Source: Sclerurus mexicanus
Lineage: Eukaryota; Chordata; Aves; Passeriformes; Furnariidae
Length of the DNA: 64,000 bases
NCBI GenBank assembly: GCA_013396755.1
Contig: VWZF01004809.1
Coordinates: 507,563-571,562 of the forward strand
Direction of reading: 5' to 3'
Positions 1-12,500 of this stretch are shown one piece after another. The stretch's first letter is position 1. Each line of letters opens with the position of its first letter. The notes under the pieces were generated by a model that was not told where the DNA came from, ran no database searches, and worked only from the letters and a program-made list of their open reading frames with translations. The position numbers and the translations under genes are program-made.

Positions 1-3000
1 CATACATGTTTGGTTTGTCTTTAATCATAAAATGAATATTGCAAAGGGGTTGCAATTCGATTTACTGGCATCAACTAACCTCACGAGTTAATCAGTATCA
101 TTATTTTGAAAATGGCAAAAAAGACTTCAGTGTGAAATGCCTCAGAAAACACAATAGCTGAGATTTCCAGCCTCACAAACCCCAGCAACAGAGATAAGAG
201 ACTAAGGGCTAACTGCCACTCTAATCACTACATATTTATATCTTGATAAAGAGAAGGTAGAACTCTGAAATCAACGGAATCCTGAATTTATTACATGTGC
301 GTGACATACCACCATTACCGTCTGGAGCAGAACCTGCTGGAGTATGTGTTGTTTGGCTATTCAAATACCCTAAGCCAGAGCTTCAATATCTTAAATTTGA
401 GAGTACTGATTTAACTGAAAGACTTAATCAGCATTAGTTTAATCTAAAGCAAGGATTTTTGTGTTGTTTAAAATACTACTTTTAAATGTTATTTTGAAAA
501 ACATTGCTATTTAAAGGTTTTTCCATGGATCTCCATATTGAATTTTTTTCAGAGACCCTATTTTGTTCTCTGTCCTTCCCATTCTTGAATACAAAGATGA
601 CTTTTACATTCAAATGTCATTCAGAACTTCTGAAAAACCCAGTCAAAACATGTAAAAGTTATTTCTACCAGAAAGCTAAATGTTTAAGTTGTTTTTCATT
701 CTATCCCTAGAAGCAGGCCATAAAGGTAAGAAATAGAAAGTGATTTCACAAATTTTCTCTACTAAGCTTTTCCTTCATCAATCAGTTAGGGAAAGACATT
801 AAATCCATCTGCTGAGTAATTTCTTCCCCATAATAAGGAGGAGCCTAGATTTCAGTACTCCAGATAATTCTTTTGATTGTAATCGGTTTTAAAGTTTACT
901 TTTGGTTGCTATAGAATTTCCTTCATAATAAAAAATAAAATGAACATTTGCTTGTAAAAGGTTTATTTTGTTACATAAACAATAAGATTATCTACCTTCT
1001 CAGCACTTGTACACACACACAAAACTGGCATTGAAAAAGCTGGGTAGGGGTTTGCTTTCAGAGGATAATGTGCATATGCACAGTTACCAGCAGTGAAGCT
1101 CTGGTTTAGCAGCAGATTTTTTAGTATTTTGAGCTTTCATATTTTTGTTTGTTCAAGAATTGAAAGTCGCAACACTGAGTTATGCAGCGCATATCATGCT
1201 TTTTAAAAGAGCATAAAAAAACAATAGGAGAAAATCCAAATCATGAAGTAAATAAATACCTTTTTAGCCTATTTTTAATTATACACTCCCTAAAAAAGCC
1301 ACCTTACAAGATGTGATACTTCACACAAGGCCAGACTAACAGAAGAACTGAACCAAAAATCAGTTCATAACTTTTGACTGTAATGATTTCTATATTTACC
1401 TTCACGTAGCTGTAGAACCTGCACCAGTTGAGTGACAGGAACTGCTACAATCCTGTGATATCACGTGTGAGGCTACAAACTGCTCCACTGAATCCACAGA
1501 GCAGTTTCCATGTTTATCACAGAATTTACCAAGCAGTTTGTTCCTTCTCTTTCACACAACAGAAACCTGCAGACATCTCAACTGGCATGCAGAATCCAGT
1601 TGTCAACCTGTTCGACTAATGCTGCCTGCACAAACAACACTTTGAGGACGGCTGTACACATCATTTGAAGGAACACGTCTCTACCTTCATTTATTTCATT
1701 CTGATAGAATTCCTCTGTACAAACCAGCTGAGCACATGGCAGCACCTTTACATCAGACAAGGACATCTGCATCTTGCTTTCCCATGGTGAACTGTTCTAG
1801 CTTTTAGTAACAAATGCTTATGCTTGTTCTTCACATGTGTAAAAATTCACTTTACTGATGTTCTGATTTGAAAACACCTTGCTTTTGCTGTGTACTCGTT
1901 ATATTGCAATGGAAAAAATGTGTTCAGTAGTTTTCCATGTATTTTTAGCAATCATGTAAAATTAATAAGATGACTATTTTAAACGGATTCTGCAGGCACT
2001 ACATGGTTGAGGTTTATCTATTTGGGTAATTTTGCACACAGAGGTAATCCTCCTCTTTATTATACTCTGTATTAAAATAAGCATCCCAAAAATCCAGCTG
2101 AAACCTCAGAATACTTACATGAATATAAAAGTGATATAGTAGAATATTGTCAGAGGAATGTAAAAATTAGAACCTATTTCTGATTCTGCTATGACCCACT
2201 ATCTCCATCTTTCCAGTCTCTCCTTTTGTGTCTCTAGTCTATTTAGTACATAAGATTTATCTGTCATTATATTCAGATCATTAATGATGCTCCTAAGTTT
2301 TGCTTTAACCACAACAGATTATAAAGACTACTTGGTTCAAACTCTAATATGGTTTTATGTTAATAGATATCATCTCTATTGAATATTCTTCCAAAGTTAA
2401 TACTACCAAATGTGTGAAGAGAAATATCACACAGTCACAAAAATGACTAAAATATTTCCTAGTATTTCTTAGTGAAAAGACCTGAAGCTTGAAGCAGTTC
2501 ACACATTCCTAAGCTTATTTTATTCAGAAGTAAAACTTGGCTGGCATTCTTGTTCTGTATACGTTCCATTTGTTTTGTCGTGGTTTTAAAGAGTAACAAA
2601 TTCAAGAAAGCATCTATTTAAAATCTAAGCTAACATTACCTGACACATCTGACTGTGTGTAGTTAAGTTTGTTGCACTAATTAAATGTATTGTTTGGACT
2701 CGAGTTTAAAGGATTTCTGTAAAATAGTCTAGAAACCCATGATAATTTTTTATAGAAAAGAATAATAATTTTAGGGATCGACTTATGGAAGAGCCTTTCC
2801 CAAGTCCTTTAAACAACACTTGGTTTTGTGCCAGACTTCTGCTAGGTTTCTAAACACAAAACAAAAAACAGGAAAGAAGACAATTAATATACTTTGGAAC
2901 TATGTTTATGGTTTAGTATGTTTAGCATATAAAATCGTAAATTCTCATCAAAGGATTCTCAGTGGGGGATTTTTACTTTTTTTCCTTTTTTGGTAGGAAA

Positions 3001-4544
3001 ATTAATTAAATAAGTATAATCAATTTTATACACAAATTTTGAATAAAAGTTGATGTTTTGGCTAATCTATTGAATTAATCAGATTACTTTAAGTAACAAA
3101 TCAAAGAATGAGTATGAAAAGAAGTTTTTTCCTAAGGAACAATAAGCAAAAGAAGCCCATAAATCCATGTCTTTTTCTTCTACAGCTCAGTCAAGTCTCT
3201 GGTTTGCACTATTCTACGATCTATTTTTGAACAGTACTTTGACTTGTTCACTCTACTTCTAAATATGACATAGAAATATTTAGAAAAATATGGGAGCATT
3301 AAATCCATATATTTCAGTGAAATCATTACATGTTCTAATTTTGGGATATCTTTAACTGAAAGGCCTTATCTTCTCTGAAACTAAGTAGCTCTGTGAAAGG
3401 AGCTCTTATTCATTTAAGAAGGTAACGTCGTCCTTAGACTTGCACCAGGAGATGTAACAGAGAGCATGCAATGGACCACCTAAACCCTCTGCATTCAGGA
3501 AGCAGCACATGCTCTACTCCCATTCTTCAGCTTTATTTACACTCTTGCCCTAAGAACTTGTTCTTGTGTCAATCTTTCAAACCACTAAGCAGCATCACTA
3601 AGGTACTGACCCAAGATGTAACTATCTTTGTGGCACAGTGACACCACCAGGCCTTCGACATCAGCAGACAGCGTAACAAAAACAGCACCAAGAATTAAAA
3701 TATAGTAATCCTCGCTTTCCCCCAGTAAGACATTAATGGAATTTTAATTTAAGAAATGCCTTTTCTATTACAAGCAGACATAATTTAGACAAAGTATCCT
3801 AAGAGATGGACTTTGTAAACTGAAACAAAGGTTTTAATTTTAGCAATAGTATTCATTAGTATAAGACTGCAGTGTAATATTCATTAATTTCCCTGCCTGA
3901 AGACACTTCCTTGACTTTCAAAATCTCAGAATAAATTTAAAGAGAGAGTTTAGGTAAGTAGTGAAACTCCTCACTTTTATGAGCTCTCCATGTCATTGGT
4001 GATAACTAAATGAGGTTCAGTCAGTAAGGTTCCTTGGCCCTCTGCAAACAGGATCGCCCGCCCTCTGCTAAAAATCTCATTACTGACAAAAAATAAAATA
4101 AAATAAATCCGGCATGACTGCAGCATGACATGTTCTGTTTGAAGCTATTTTCTTCCAATAACAAATTGTCACCATTACCTCTAGCAGTTATTTCAGCAAT
4201 AGCATAGGTTATTAGAGCACTTTCCTTTCACATTGGTACATTATGGGATGGAAAGCATACCTTGGCAACAGGAGTGGTAGAAAGCTAATCTCTCATTTTC
4301 CATTTGCCCAAAATATAAATTTTTGTTATTAAAATTGAAATATTACCATAATCAAAATAATAACTGAAATTAAAAATATTCTCATCACTATTTCACTCCT
4401 TTGTCCCTCTTCGTTTACATCCTAGAAAAGCAATGCCCCGGGGGATTTCCCCACCATTATGCAGCATTAAACAGCAAGCATTAAGGAATATTATGTTCCA
4501 GTCAGGGACATGGACAAAATATTTTTCCATTCCTGTGTGATGAC
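1..4544. other. AT-rich non-coding DNA, no gene seen
   Basis: I see no supportable gene here. Open frames are short and lack coherent splice sites. The nearest thing to an exon is a minus-strand frame at 1,578-1,772, which ends near a CAG followed by GTTGAC at about 1,608-1,613. Its upstream boundary has no pyrimidine tract, so I do not call it. Only trivial repeats occur, such as a short CA run near 1,012-1,020 and an AAAAT-type run near 4,088-4,107. The stretch could be intergenic or intronic. Confidence 0.6.
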
Positions 4545-4781
4545 CTACATTAAGAAGGTGGGTGGTGCATTTGCAAGACCCTGTCTGACAGTGTTTTTTC
4601 AGAATGAGTACAATCAGCCATTAGAATCATGTCCCCAGGAAATAGTGGATTTGCCAACACTGGACACTTCAGATTTGGCTAGACAGGGCGCTCGGCCATC
4701 TTGTCTAGACCCTGCTTTTTCCAAGCAAAAGCTGGACCAGATGATCATTGAGGTCCCTTCCAACCTGGTATTCTACCACTA
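4545..4781 (+). mobile_element. CR1 LINE fragment, truncated 3' end
   Basis: This is the 3' untranslated end of a chicken-repeat-1 (CR1) non-LTR retrotransposon in plus orientation. Visible landmarks are 'ttggctagacagggcgctc' at about 4,675, 'ggccatcttgtctagac' at about 4,693, and the diagnostic ending 'gaccagatgatcattgaggt' followed by 'cccttccaacctggtattct' at about 4,735-4,773. Known CR1 copies end in a few copies of an ATTCTATG-like 8-mer, and here only about one degenerate unit (ATTCTACC) remains. The reverse transcriptase and endonuclease frames are absent, as expected for the usual severe 5' truncation, so the copy is dead. The exact 5' boundary is uncertain; similarity to CR1-type 3' ends seems to fade upstream of about 4,550. 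The subfamily is not decided by eye; the 'ccatcttgtctagacc' box suggests one of the older types rather than the youngest CR1-F/B. Confidence 0.85.
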
Positions 4782-7203
4782 AAATTAGGAGGGGGGAAGG
4801 GCACAAAAAACCTCCAACATTTAAGAAAAAGTAAGGAAAATAAAGACATAATAATCAGACCTGAGTAGATCTGTTATGATTTTCTATAGGTCCTAAGTTT
4901 CATCTTGGAGATCCAGAGACCATGGTCATCTTATATGGCTGTGTAGTAAATCCCTACTCCTAGCAGGCTGGTGCCACTCTTTGACTGGCCTTGTGAACAG
5001 TGCCTATCATGTGGAAAGCTGAAAAACTTGTTGCTTTTGTTTTTGTTTGCTGTGAAAGTCACTTTCCTTCAGATTTAGGCAGCAGTGAAACCAAGTTGTA
5101 TGAGTAGCATCTTGCCTGAATCACAGTGTGAGGCAGTCACACAGTTACTCAATATGACCCCAAAAAAACCCCAAACAAACAGAGAAAATGAAATGGGCTC
5201 ACAGCCATTTTCTGTCACCTCCAATCCCATGAAAAAACTCCAGAAAAGAGAAGCAATCTATCAGGAATTATCTCAAATTGTCATTTGGGCTGCTCTGGTC
5301 TTGAGTTCTAGATTCAGAAAGAAAACTTAGAGCCATATGGGAAATATTAACGCTGCACACGCAGTTGATAAGGATCTATACCAATTCATACCAAATGAAG
5401 ACCCTACACAAGATCATGTCATCAACAAGATCATCCTCAACATATCAAGTTAATTCTTCTAGCTAGAAAATCAGGAATTTTAAGCTCTTCTCCCAGTTGA
5501 AATCACGGCTATATCCCAACGCAACTCTTTGCAGTGCACTTTACTAAAGTATTTCCTAATTAAGAAAGCAGGTTCAGGTCCATAAATTCTTGGTGTACCC
5601 CCGTATGTATAATAACTTTGATCCTATAAGGCACAAATTATTCTTATATTGTCCTTCCTGCATTTCCAGACTTATTTTTATGTATTTGATAAACTGATAC
5701 AGAATTGGTTTATGTCACAGATGTTCGTACCCATAAACTTAAGGAAAAGTTAAAACTACAAATTGGTTTGACCTAATATAGAACAGAAGCAGTACAGATA
5801 TAATTGACTGCTTACCAGTGCCCTGAAATTGCTAATTGACTGGTAAGACATCAGTTTGTTAACCTAACTCATTAGGCAGCAAACACTTTCCTAGGAAATC
5901 ATCCTGAATAAATATTAGCATCCATTTGGAAAAGGTCAGGTACTTTCTTTTTTGTTGTTACATTCTAACTGCTTATTCATAAACAATTGAATGTCAAAGA
6001 CAGGTTATTCTCAACGTACTTCCTGGCAAGAATATTTACCACAATATCACAACTATCAAAAAGAAAACAGAATATCACATTCTTTTAAAGGGAAGCAGCT
6101 ATGACTTCACTTTACTTCCCAGACTAGGATGAAAATTACTGTATCTCTTTTACTCAAAATCAGGGAGAAAAGCTTTCACCCTAGATTCATTGTTGCTTCC
6201 AAGTCATAAATAGACAAACCCTCTACTGCTTTAGTTCCACTTCAATATAACAATTGGCTTCAAATAACAGGCAGTAGTGGACTCTATCCTGACCAAAACA
6301 AACCATTAGAACACCTCACTCTGTATCAGCTCTGAAAAACCTCAAATTTCTAATAAAATGTGAACTCTTCCTTGTCAGCATTTGCAGCTCAGGGAACAAG
6401 TTGTACAAAGCATCGGCATCACAAGAGCAAATCTTGGTACTCTCTTGTCCTTTTTACCTTCTAGGAGACGTGTATTACCACATTATTTCCCTCAGCTGGT
6501 GAAACTGCTACAAAAATTACTCAAATGCTTCTCAACTGCTTTTATCAAAATCACAATATGATCTAGGTAAATATTTTTTTAGTTAGTTATTTACATGCCT
6601 TAGAAAATAAATTGGTCTTATCATTTAAGTGTGCATCAAAGGATTGCATCAAACTGTTCAGAAAAGCGTTTATGAGCTTTTTCAACCAAAGACACAAAGC
6701 AGAATGGAGGAATTAGGAGCAGTATGAAGCATATCACAGAGATTCAGGAGAAAAGTAATACCTATGGCAACCAACTTCTGATCTTACACTCAGCTGTTTT
6801 CCATCAACATCATTCATACCTGCATAAGTACCAAAAATAAGCTGCTTCTTGAAATTTAGGATTCTGTCTGGTTTATACAGGAAACTCCTTCACTTTGGAC
6901 CATGTTCCTTGAGACAAGGACAGTATACAAGGGTTTCAATTACCACACAGGAAACTTAGACTAATTTTTTTTTATCCAGCTCTACAAACCATCATACAGA
7001 AAAAGCTTTTTCCAGTCTATGTTTTGTTTGGAGTTTTAAAACCACATTGTTTGACCTAACTACTAGGAGGAGATTCACATACCTACTCTCTGTAGAGTCA
7101 CAGTTCTAAATGAGAAACATCTGCCGAAGTTATATAAAAATATGAAATATCATTTCAGGGATGAGCAAAGGAAAATAAAAAGCATTTATACATTAAAGCC
7201 TAC
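4782..7203. other. AT-rich non-coding DNA, possible 3' flank of a minus-strand gene
   Basis: I see no gene. If the exon call at 7,204-7,357 is right, the part just below 7,304 would be its 3' UTR or a further intron. The cut at 7,204 next to GTAGGC is also a possible donor, which leaves the end of the transcript open. I found no convincing minus-strand AATAAA close to the stop. The plus-strand frame at 5,085-5,330 has no splice or start context worth calling. Confidence 0.5.
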
Positions 7204-7357
7204 CTTTGGCTTCCTGTGTTGGACGTAGCCATTCCCCCAGAAACATGACCTTCAATGCTTCTCTCCATTTAGCTGCAAGGTGTTTCAAGCACAACACTTC
7301 CATTTAGCTGCTGGAAGGTTTGCAATCCTGCTGTCGGCTGAGATCCTTCTTCAGAAG
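7204..7357 (-). CDS. Candidate C-terminal exon of an unidentified minus-strand gene
   Basis: On the minus strand a long pyrimidine tract (C/T run at about 7,362-7,388) leads into an AG at 7,358-7,359. Read in phase 0 the sequence gives LLKKDLSRQQDCKPSSS and then TAA at 7,304-7,306. The candidate upstream exon at 9,381-9,504 also ends in phase 0, so the two join without a frame break and would give a hydrophilic C-terminus. A second possible boundary is a donor (CCAAAG then GTAGGC) at 7,202-7,203. In that case the exon continues after the stop as non-coding, or the frame starting at an ATG at 7,266-7,268 (MERSIEGHVSGG...) is a 5' coding start instead. An AG closer to the tract (7,363-7,364) is a competing acceptor. 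No family is recognised, and this rests only on splice-site reading. Confidence 0.3.
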
Positions 7358-7361
7358 CTAT

Positions 7362-8120
7362 TCTAGAGGGGGGGAAAAAAGGAAAAGACAAACAGGTGTC
7401 ATCAACCCTTCATAGGATTTCAGGTACTCCATGTGATTTCGCTATTTACAGCTAGTGCCTAATTTCACTGCCCTAACGAAGTTTTCAGCATCCTGATTTC
7501 AGGATTTTTCCAAATCTGATTTGTAAAGCTAGGCAGCACTGGTTTAATTCAGCCATCCCACACAACTCCACTGTGCCGAGTTCCTATGAGTGCATTTTAT
7601 CATCAAACTGCTGGCTGTGCCTTTTTGTACAAGCAGTAAATAGTCCAGCCTTGGAAATTCTCTCCCTAGGAGGCCAGTTCAATACAAAACTTCATTTGAA
7701 GCACAATTTTGTGTGTGAAGCTTGTGAGGCCAAATCGCCAACAGAGGCTTCCCAGAGCCGGTACGCAGTGACCACAAGTTATTCTTCCAAACTGAGTGTT
7801 AGAGAGAAAAGCAGGAGAGATGGACACAAGGACAGAGAGATGACTGAGGGTGCTGTGCCATGACCTCCCCCAACGCGAAGACATGGTGGTGCCTCAACAA
7901 TTAGTCAGCACCTTTTGCCCTGGGCAACTGCACTGAGGAGAGCCCCTCCTCTCAAAATTTCTAGTTTAGAAACACAAAAACAGGTAAAAACGAAGAAAAC
8001 TTTTGAAAACAATGCCTACGTACTGTTTCTGTCACCCACCTTTACCTGCTTTCAGATGTACCCCCAGCAAACTGTGAGGAAAATCACCTTCCCTCGCCTG
8101 CACAAAATGGCCACCACCAC
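7362..8120. other. Moderately GC-richer intergenic or intronic stretch
   Basis: Base composition rises compared with the flanks, ending in the minisatellite. Frames on both strands overlap (for example plus 7,573-7,863 and minus 7,666-7,884), the usual sign of neutral GC-richer sequence rather than a gene. If the exons on either side belong together this is intron. No CpG island is seen. Confidence 0.5.
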
Positions 8121-8438
8121 CTGCCCACACCTGGGCCCCTCATTAGCCCCTCATTGCCCACACCTGGACCCCTCATTAGCCCCTCATTGCACACACCTGG
8201 ACCCCTCACTGGCCCCTCATTAGCCCCTCATTGCCCACACCTGGACCCCTCATTAGCCACACCCCTGGGCCCCTCATTGGCCCCTCACTGGCTCCTCATT
8301 AGCCCCTCATTGCCCACACCTGGACCCCTCATTAGCCCCTCATTGCACACACCTGGACCCCTCACTGGCCCCTCATTAGCCCCTCATTGCCCACACCTGG
8401 GCCCCTCATTGGCCCCTCATTGGCCACACCTGGGCCCT
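8121..8438. repeat. C-rich nested minisatellite (CCCCTCATT / CCCACACCTGG units)
   Basis: The tract is built from two short modules on the plus strand: an 11-base 'CCCCTCATTAG' (also as CCCCTCATTGG and CCCCTCACTGG) and a longer 'CCCCTCATTGCCCACACCTGG' with CCC/CAC variants. The modules alternate irregularly, giving a higher-order structure. Positions 8,138-8,244 are identical, base for base, to 8,294-8,400, an offset of 156 bases. Translation gives Pro/His/Leu-rich repetitive frames on the plus strand (within 7,915-8,223 and 8,154-8,447) that are by-products of the repeat and not genes. The plus strand is almost purely C/T/A with few G, so the minus strand is G-rich. Length polymorphism between individuals would be expected of such an array. 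Confidence 0.95.
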
Positions 8439-9380
8439 GCCACATGAAAACAGGCAGCAAACAATCCAGTGAGCCAAGAGCAAGTGCTGAGCTGCAGGGC
8501 CATAGCACAAAGGCTGGTGCCAGGGAAAGCTCAGCCTCACCAGTCAGACTCAGTTCTTCCTCTCGGCATCTCATAATATTTGGAGCTGGGACTGACTGCT
8601 GAAATTAATGTTGTCCGGGGTTTTTTGGCGCACACTGTGGTTGAATACTGTCACAAGAAATATGCAGCCAGAGGGCTGTACTTTTTTCATAGGTAGAAAT
8701 AACGATAACTCTTAGAAACCTAAAACAAAGTTATTTTTATGTTTCCATTTTACACCTTATGGTATTAGAAAGTAACACGAATTCTGAGTGGTAGGAAAGT
8801 TGAAGATTTTCTGATGTTCGTCAGTAATTTTACAAGCTATTTTTCTATGCTTTGGAGCATCACTTTTATTCCATTATCTACCCCATGTCTTGCAATTAAT
8901 CACAGTGCTTTAAATGGTGAAATTTGATCTAAAAATCTTTTGTTCATTTGCAACCAAGTAAAGTTTGATAAGAACAGACAGTTTGGCAGTGCTTGTAAAT
9001 CCTTGTGGGGCAAGGAAATTAACATCTTGGCACTCAGCTCTGTAATGATGTGCCTGATTTCATGGAGAAAAGGCAACAAATTCATTTCCATACCTCAACA
9101 TTACTACTCTTTTGCTTTAGCTTAATTAGCTCATTGAAGGATGAAAGCTGGACTTATTTTAGGCATACCTGGTTCCTAGAATGTGCAAAGGGGTGGAAAA
9201 ATGCTAAATCCGATGTTTTGTGATAAGAATACTTCAAGGCAAAAAAACATTTGCATACTAGGAATGAATTTATTGTATCTGAAGAACCAACAAAATACTT
9301 AGCTAAAAGTACTCTATGGCATATTTTATATATGTAATTAATTCACCACTGATAGTTTACATGAGAGGAGTTTCCATTAC
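8439..9380. other. Non-coding, no feature seen
   Basis: Composition returns to AT-rich after about 8,620. Overlapping short frames on opposite strands at 8,900-9,125 have no splice context. If the flanking minus-strand exons are real, this is part of the intron between them together with the minisatellite. Confidence 0.5.
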
Positions 9381-9504
9381 CTCATAGCCTGCCTGCTCCC
9401 GTAGCTCATCCTGTTTCTGGGCAGTCTCATAAGAAAGGGAAGGAAACATCACAGCCAAAGCCGTGAAGGGCCACCTCATCTGTTTGTTCTCCTCATTGAT
9501 CGCT
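9381..9504 (-). CDS. Candidate internal coding exon, unidentified gene
   Basis: On the minus strand, a T-rich stretch and 'ggcatcatcag' give an acceptor AG at 9,505-9,506. The exon then reads one leftover base plus 41 codons, beginning AINEENKQMRWPF, containing TALAVMFPSLSYETAQ, and ending REQAGYE. It closes at a GAG followed by GTAATG (donor GT at 9,379-9,380). Length is 124 bases, phase 2 in and phase 0 out. The residue mix is balanced, with charged and aromatic residues unlike the Phe/Leu/Lys-rich translations of nearby AT-rich DNA, and the local GC content is above its flanks. It joins in phase to the proposed terminal exon at 7,204-7,357. I do not recognise the family. Alternative: a chance open frame, since the same frame stays open upstream through 9,710 without being obviously coding. 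Confidence 0.4.
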
Positions 9505-12500
9505 CTGATGATGCCAGTATTAAGCAACAAAATAAAGGAAAGAGTTACATTGCTCATAGTATTATCTGTGTGTTTTCCTCTTAATTCCTCTTCCAAGAGG
9601 TTTTTACCATACCATTTACTTCTTCCCTGATTCCCTAGGCATCCTTGGCTAATCTGAGCCCCTCCACCTGTTACTGCCCATTTGATTTCTTTATGTATCC
9701 CTTTCCTCACTGCTAAGATAAATTAGGATAAAGTTTTGGGTATCAAATAGGTGATAAATTGCCACCCAATAGTTTTAACTGTATGTAGTTTTCTTTTTGA
9801 AAGTAATATTCTCCTCTTGAAAGTAATAGCAGGATACTTACTTTTCTTACTGTTGAAGCACCAAGTATAAGATATGATCAGAGATATAGCATATAGAACA
9901 CGTTCTATATAATGGGCTCAAAATTTCTGAAATTGTACTACTAATGTTTCAAAACTCACACAAACCATCCAATATAACCTTTGCTTTTTCTTAAATTTTA
10001 AATTTTTTCTTCAATTTTAAATATGGAAACATCAACATTTCTTTGTCTGCATCCTGATATGTCCTGGGCCATGGGGAAAGCAAAAGAAGAACTAAAGAAA
10101 AGAGGACTAAACGTTTGGCTGGTTTATTTTAAAAATACATGAAATGGGGGGATTATGTTCCCAGCTGTTGTGGGTATGCCAAGGTTTAGTCAAATAAAAG
10201 CTTGTTTGGTGAAGAGTAAATTCCCATTTCTTGGAGAAAAATCGAGTAGACCATGAAAAGACGAAGAAAAAAAAAAGCTTTTCCTTCTGTTTAAACACCC
10301 ACAGAACATCTGTCAGCACACCTGGTCTATCACCCAGGACACTATGTGGTTTGTTTTGAACCAAATTAAGCAGAAATTACATGTCTGAGGAGGTAAGTAC
10401 TTTTCCAACTGCATACTAAAAATTTCACTTAAATGCTTTTCATTTCATCGAGATATAGAGGCTCCCCTAATTGACTGCTCATGAAATCAACATGAATAGT
10501 TTACAAAAAGCCAGAAAAACACACTGTTCAGGAGGAACATGACTTAAGAGATCTACTCGGAAGTCTTGATCTTATACTACAGAATGCTAAAGCAAACAAA
10601 CTCCCTGAATGCACATAAATTCACAATAATAAAATATGGAAAACTTAGACAAAACATTGAAAATGTCATGCAAGAAGACTGTGGAAATTTAAAGTCTAAT
10701 TATAACTTAATTTTGAAAACATTTTCTTGAACCTGATCCCCACTAGCTGGATCTTGGTTTTTATTGATTTCTAGATACTTAGAGAAACCTGTTCCCTTCT
10801 TGTAGTCCATAAAGTTCCGTGCCAAAACTATAACATGCCATTTGCGGAGGTGTTTTGTTTTAGATGCTAACTCCTTTTCAAGAGGTACTTTTAAAAATCA
10901 GGTCACACATTTTGGTATCTAAATTTTAAGTACCTAACCTTAGATGCTTAGTTTTGAATATTCGAGGATTAATTTTTACATTCATGAAATTAAACTTACA
11001 TTTTATGGCTTAAATCAATTAGGTTTTGGCTTTTTTTAAATTCTGGCATGCTAATACAGTAAAAACTAAAAAGAAAAACAATCTAAAAGAACCTATTTGA
11101 AGGGAACACTGCATTTGACCTAAGCAAGAGAGACTGCATTATACTTATGGGCCAACCTACAGGCAAGTTCATTAATCTCTCCAGCTACAAAGAAATGGAA
11201 TGTCATGCGTTGCAATGTGTTCTTTATTGCTATTCCTGCATAGCTTTTCCATGAAGTCCTTTGTTAAAGATAAAACTGAGAAAAGTTTAAATGGGATTTT
11301 AAGAATTTAAAAGCTATAGGCTTGTGAATATTCTTTAAAACAGTTTCAAGATCACCCATGGTCTGTCCAGCTACACAATTTAGAAGGGAAGGGTTTAAAA
11401 TATGGCCACTAAAAGTTTACACTAGCTCCTTATATATCAGTACAAAAGTAAAACAATTATGAGTATTATCTTATAATGACAATGACAAAAGCCTAAGATG
11501 TGAATAAAACAATAAATTGGCTTCTTAAGAGTTACTTAAACTGTAAATATGCCATTATTTAAAGAAAGATACAATATATTGAACATTTAATCAATTGCCT
11601 TATTAGTTCTAATCTGTTTTCCTGAACTCATAGTTGTCATTAATTTGGATTCCTGCTCAGAATTAAAAAAAAAAAAACAGTAAAAATCATGCCAAAAATT
11701 ATCTCTTTCACAGAGAATGGCCCCTAATTTTAAAGTTTGTGCATTTAAAACAAGCATATATCAGTATCAATAGAAGAACAAATGCAGACTCAGGCATTCT
11801 TGAGTCAAAAATCTTTAAAAGAGTAATAACTTAATTACATTTGACCTAACTACAACCTCAGCCCAGTGAAATTCTAATCGTTAAGATGCTGGACAGAAGC
11901 AGTTTTAGTATGAAAACACTTATTATTTAATATAGAAGCAAAGAATAACTAGTGATAAATGTATAATTATATTCCTCTAGTATTCTCTACTGTATAATAT
12001 ATGCCTGACCATGAGAAGAATATTAGAAATATCCTTCATTAAAAAAACACCTGCAGTACAATTTGTGTTCTCTGCCTCGTTCCTCAGTTTAAAAAGAACC
12101 TGTGATTCTGCATTGAATCTCGGTTTTCTTACTGAATATTTCAAGCCCTCACTTTGTTCTTCCAAGTGAAACCCATCTGATGATATACTTCTATGTCCAC
12201 ACACACTTATATGCCAGCTCAGCTTTCCAGCTCCCTTTCCAATACTTGTGAAGCATCCCAAAAGAGCCTAACTAGTAAATATTCCTTAGCACAAACCTTG
12301 GGCTGTTCTGTCAATAGACTCCGTTGAATTTTGCCAAGAGAAATCAGCATTACCTGCCTCATAAGGAAAGAAACGTCAGATGATTTTAACAACCTCACAC
12401 AGTAAATACCGGGAGAGATAAGGACATAACACTTCTGACCATCAGCCATATTTTCTTGGCTTTGAATCCCATTATAGGTTGCTTATTGGCCGGATCATTT

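Noticed and set aside
1578..1772. Minus-strand 64-codon frame ending near CAG/GTTGAC
   Set aside because: There is no pyrimidine-rich acceptor and no link in phase to other candidates.
7915..8447. Proline/histidine-rich repetitive plus-strand frames
   Set aside because: They are direct translations of the minisatellite; the unit length and variants do not preserve a protein pattern.
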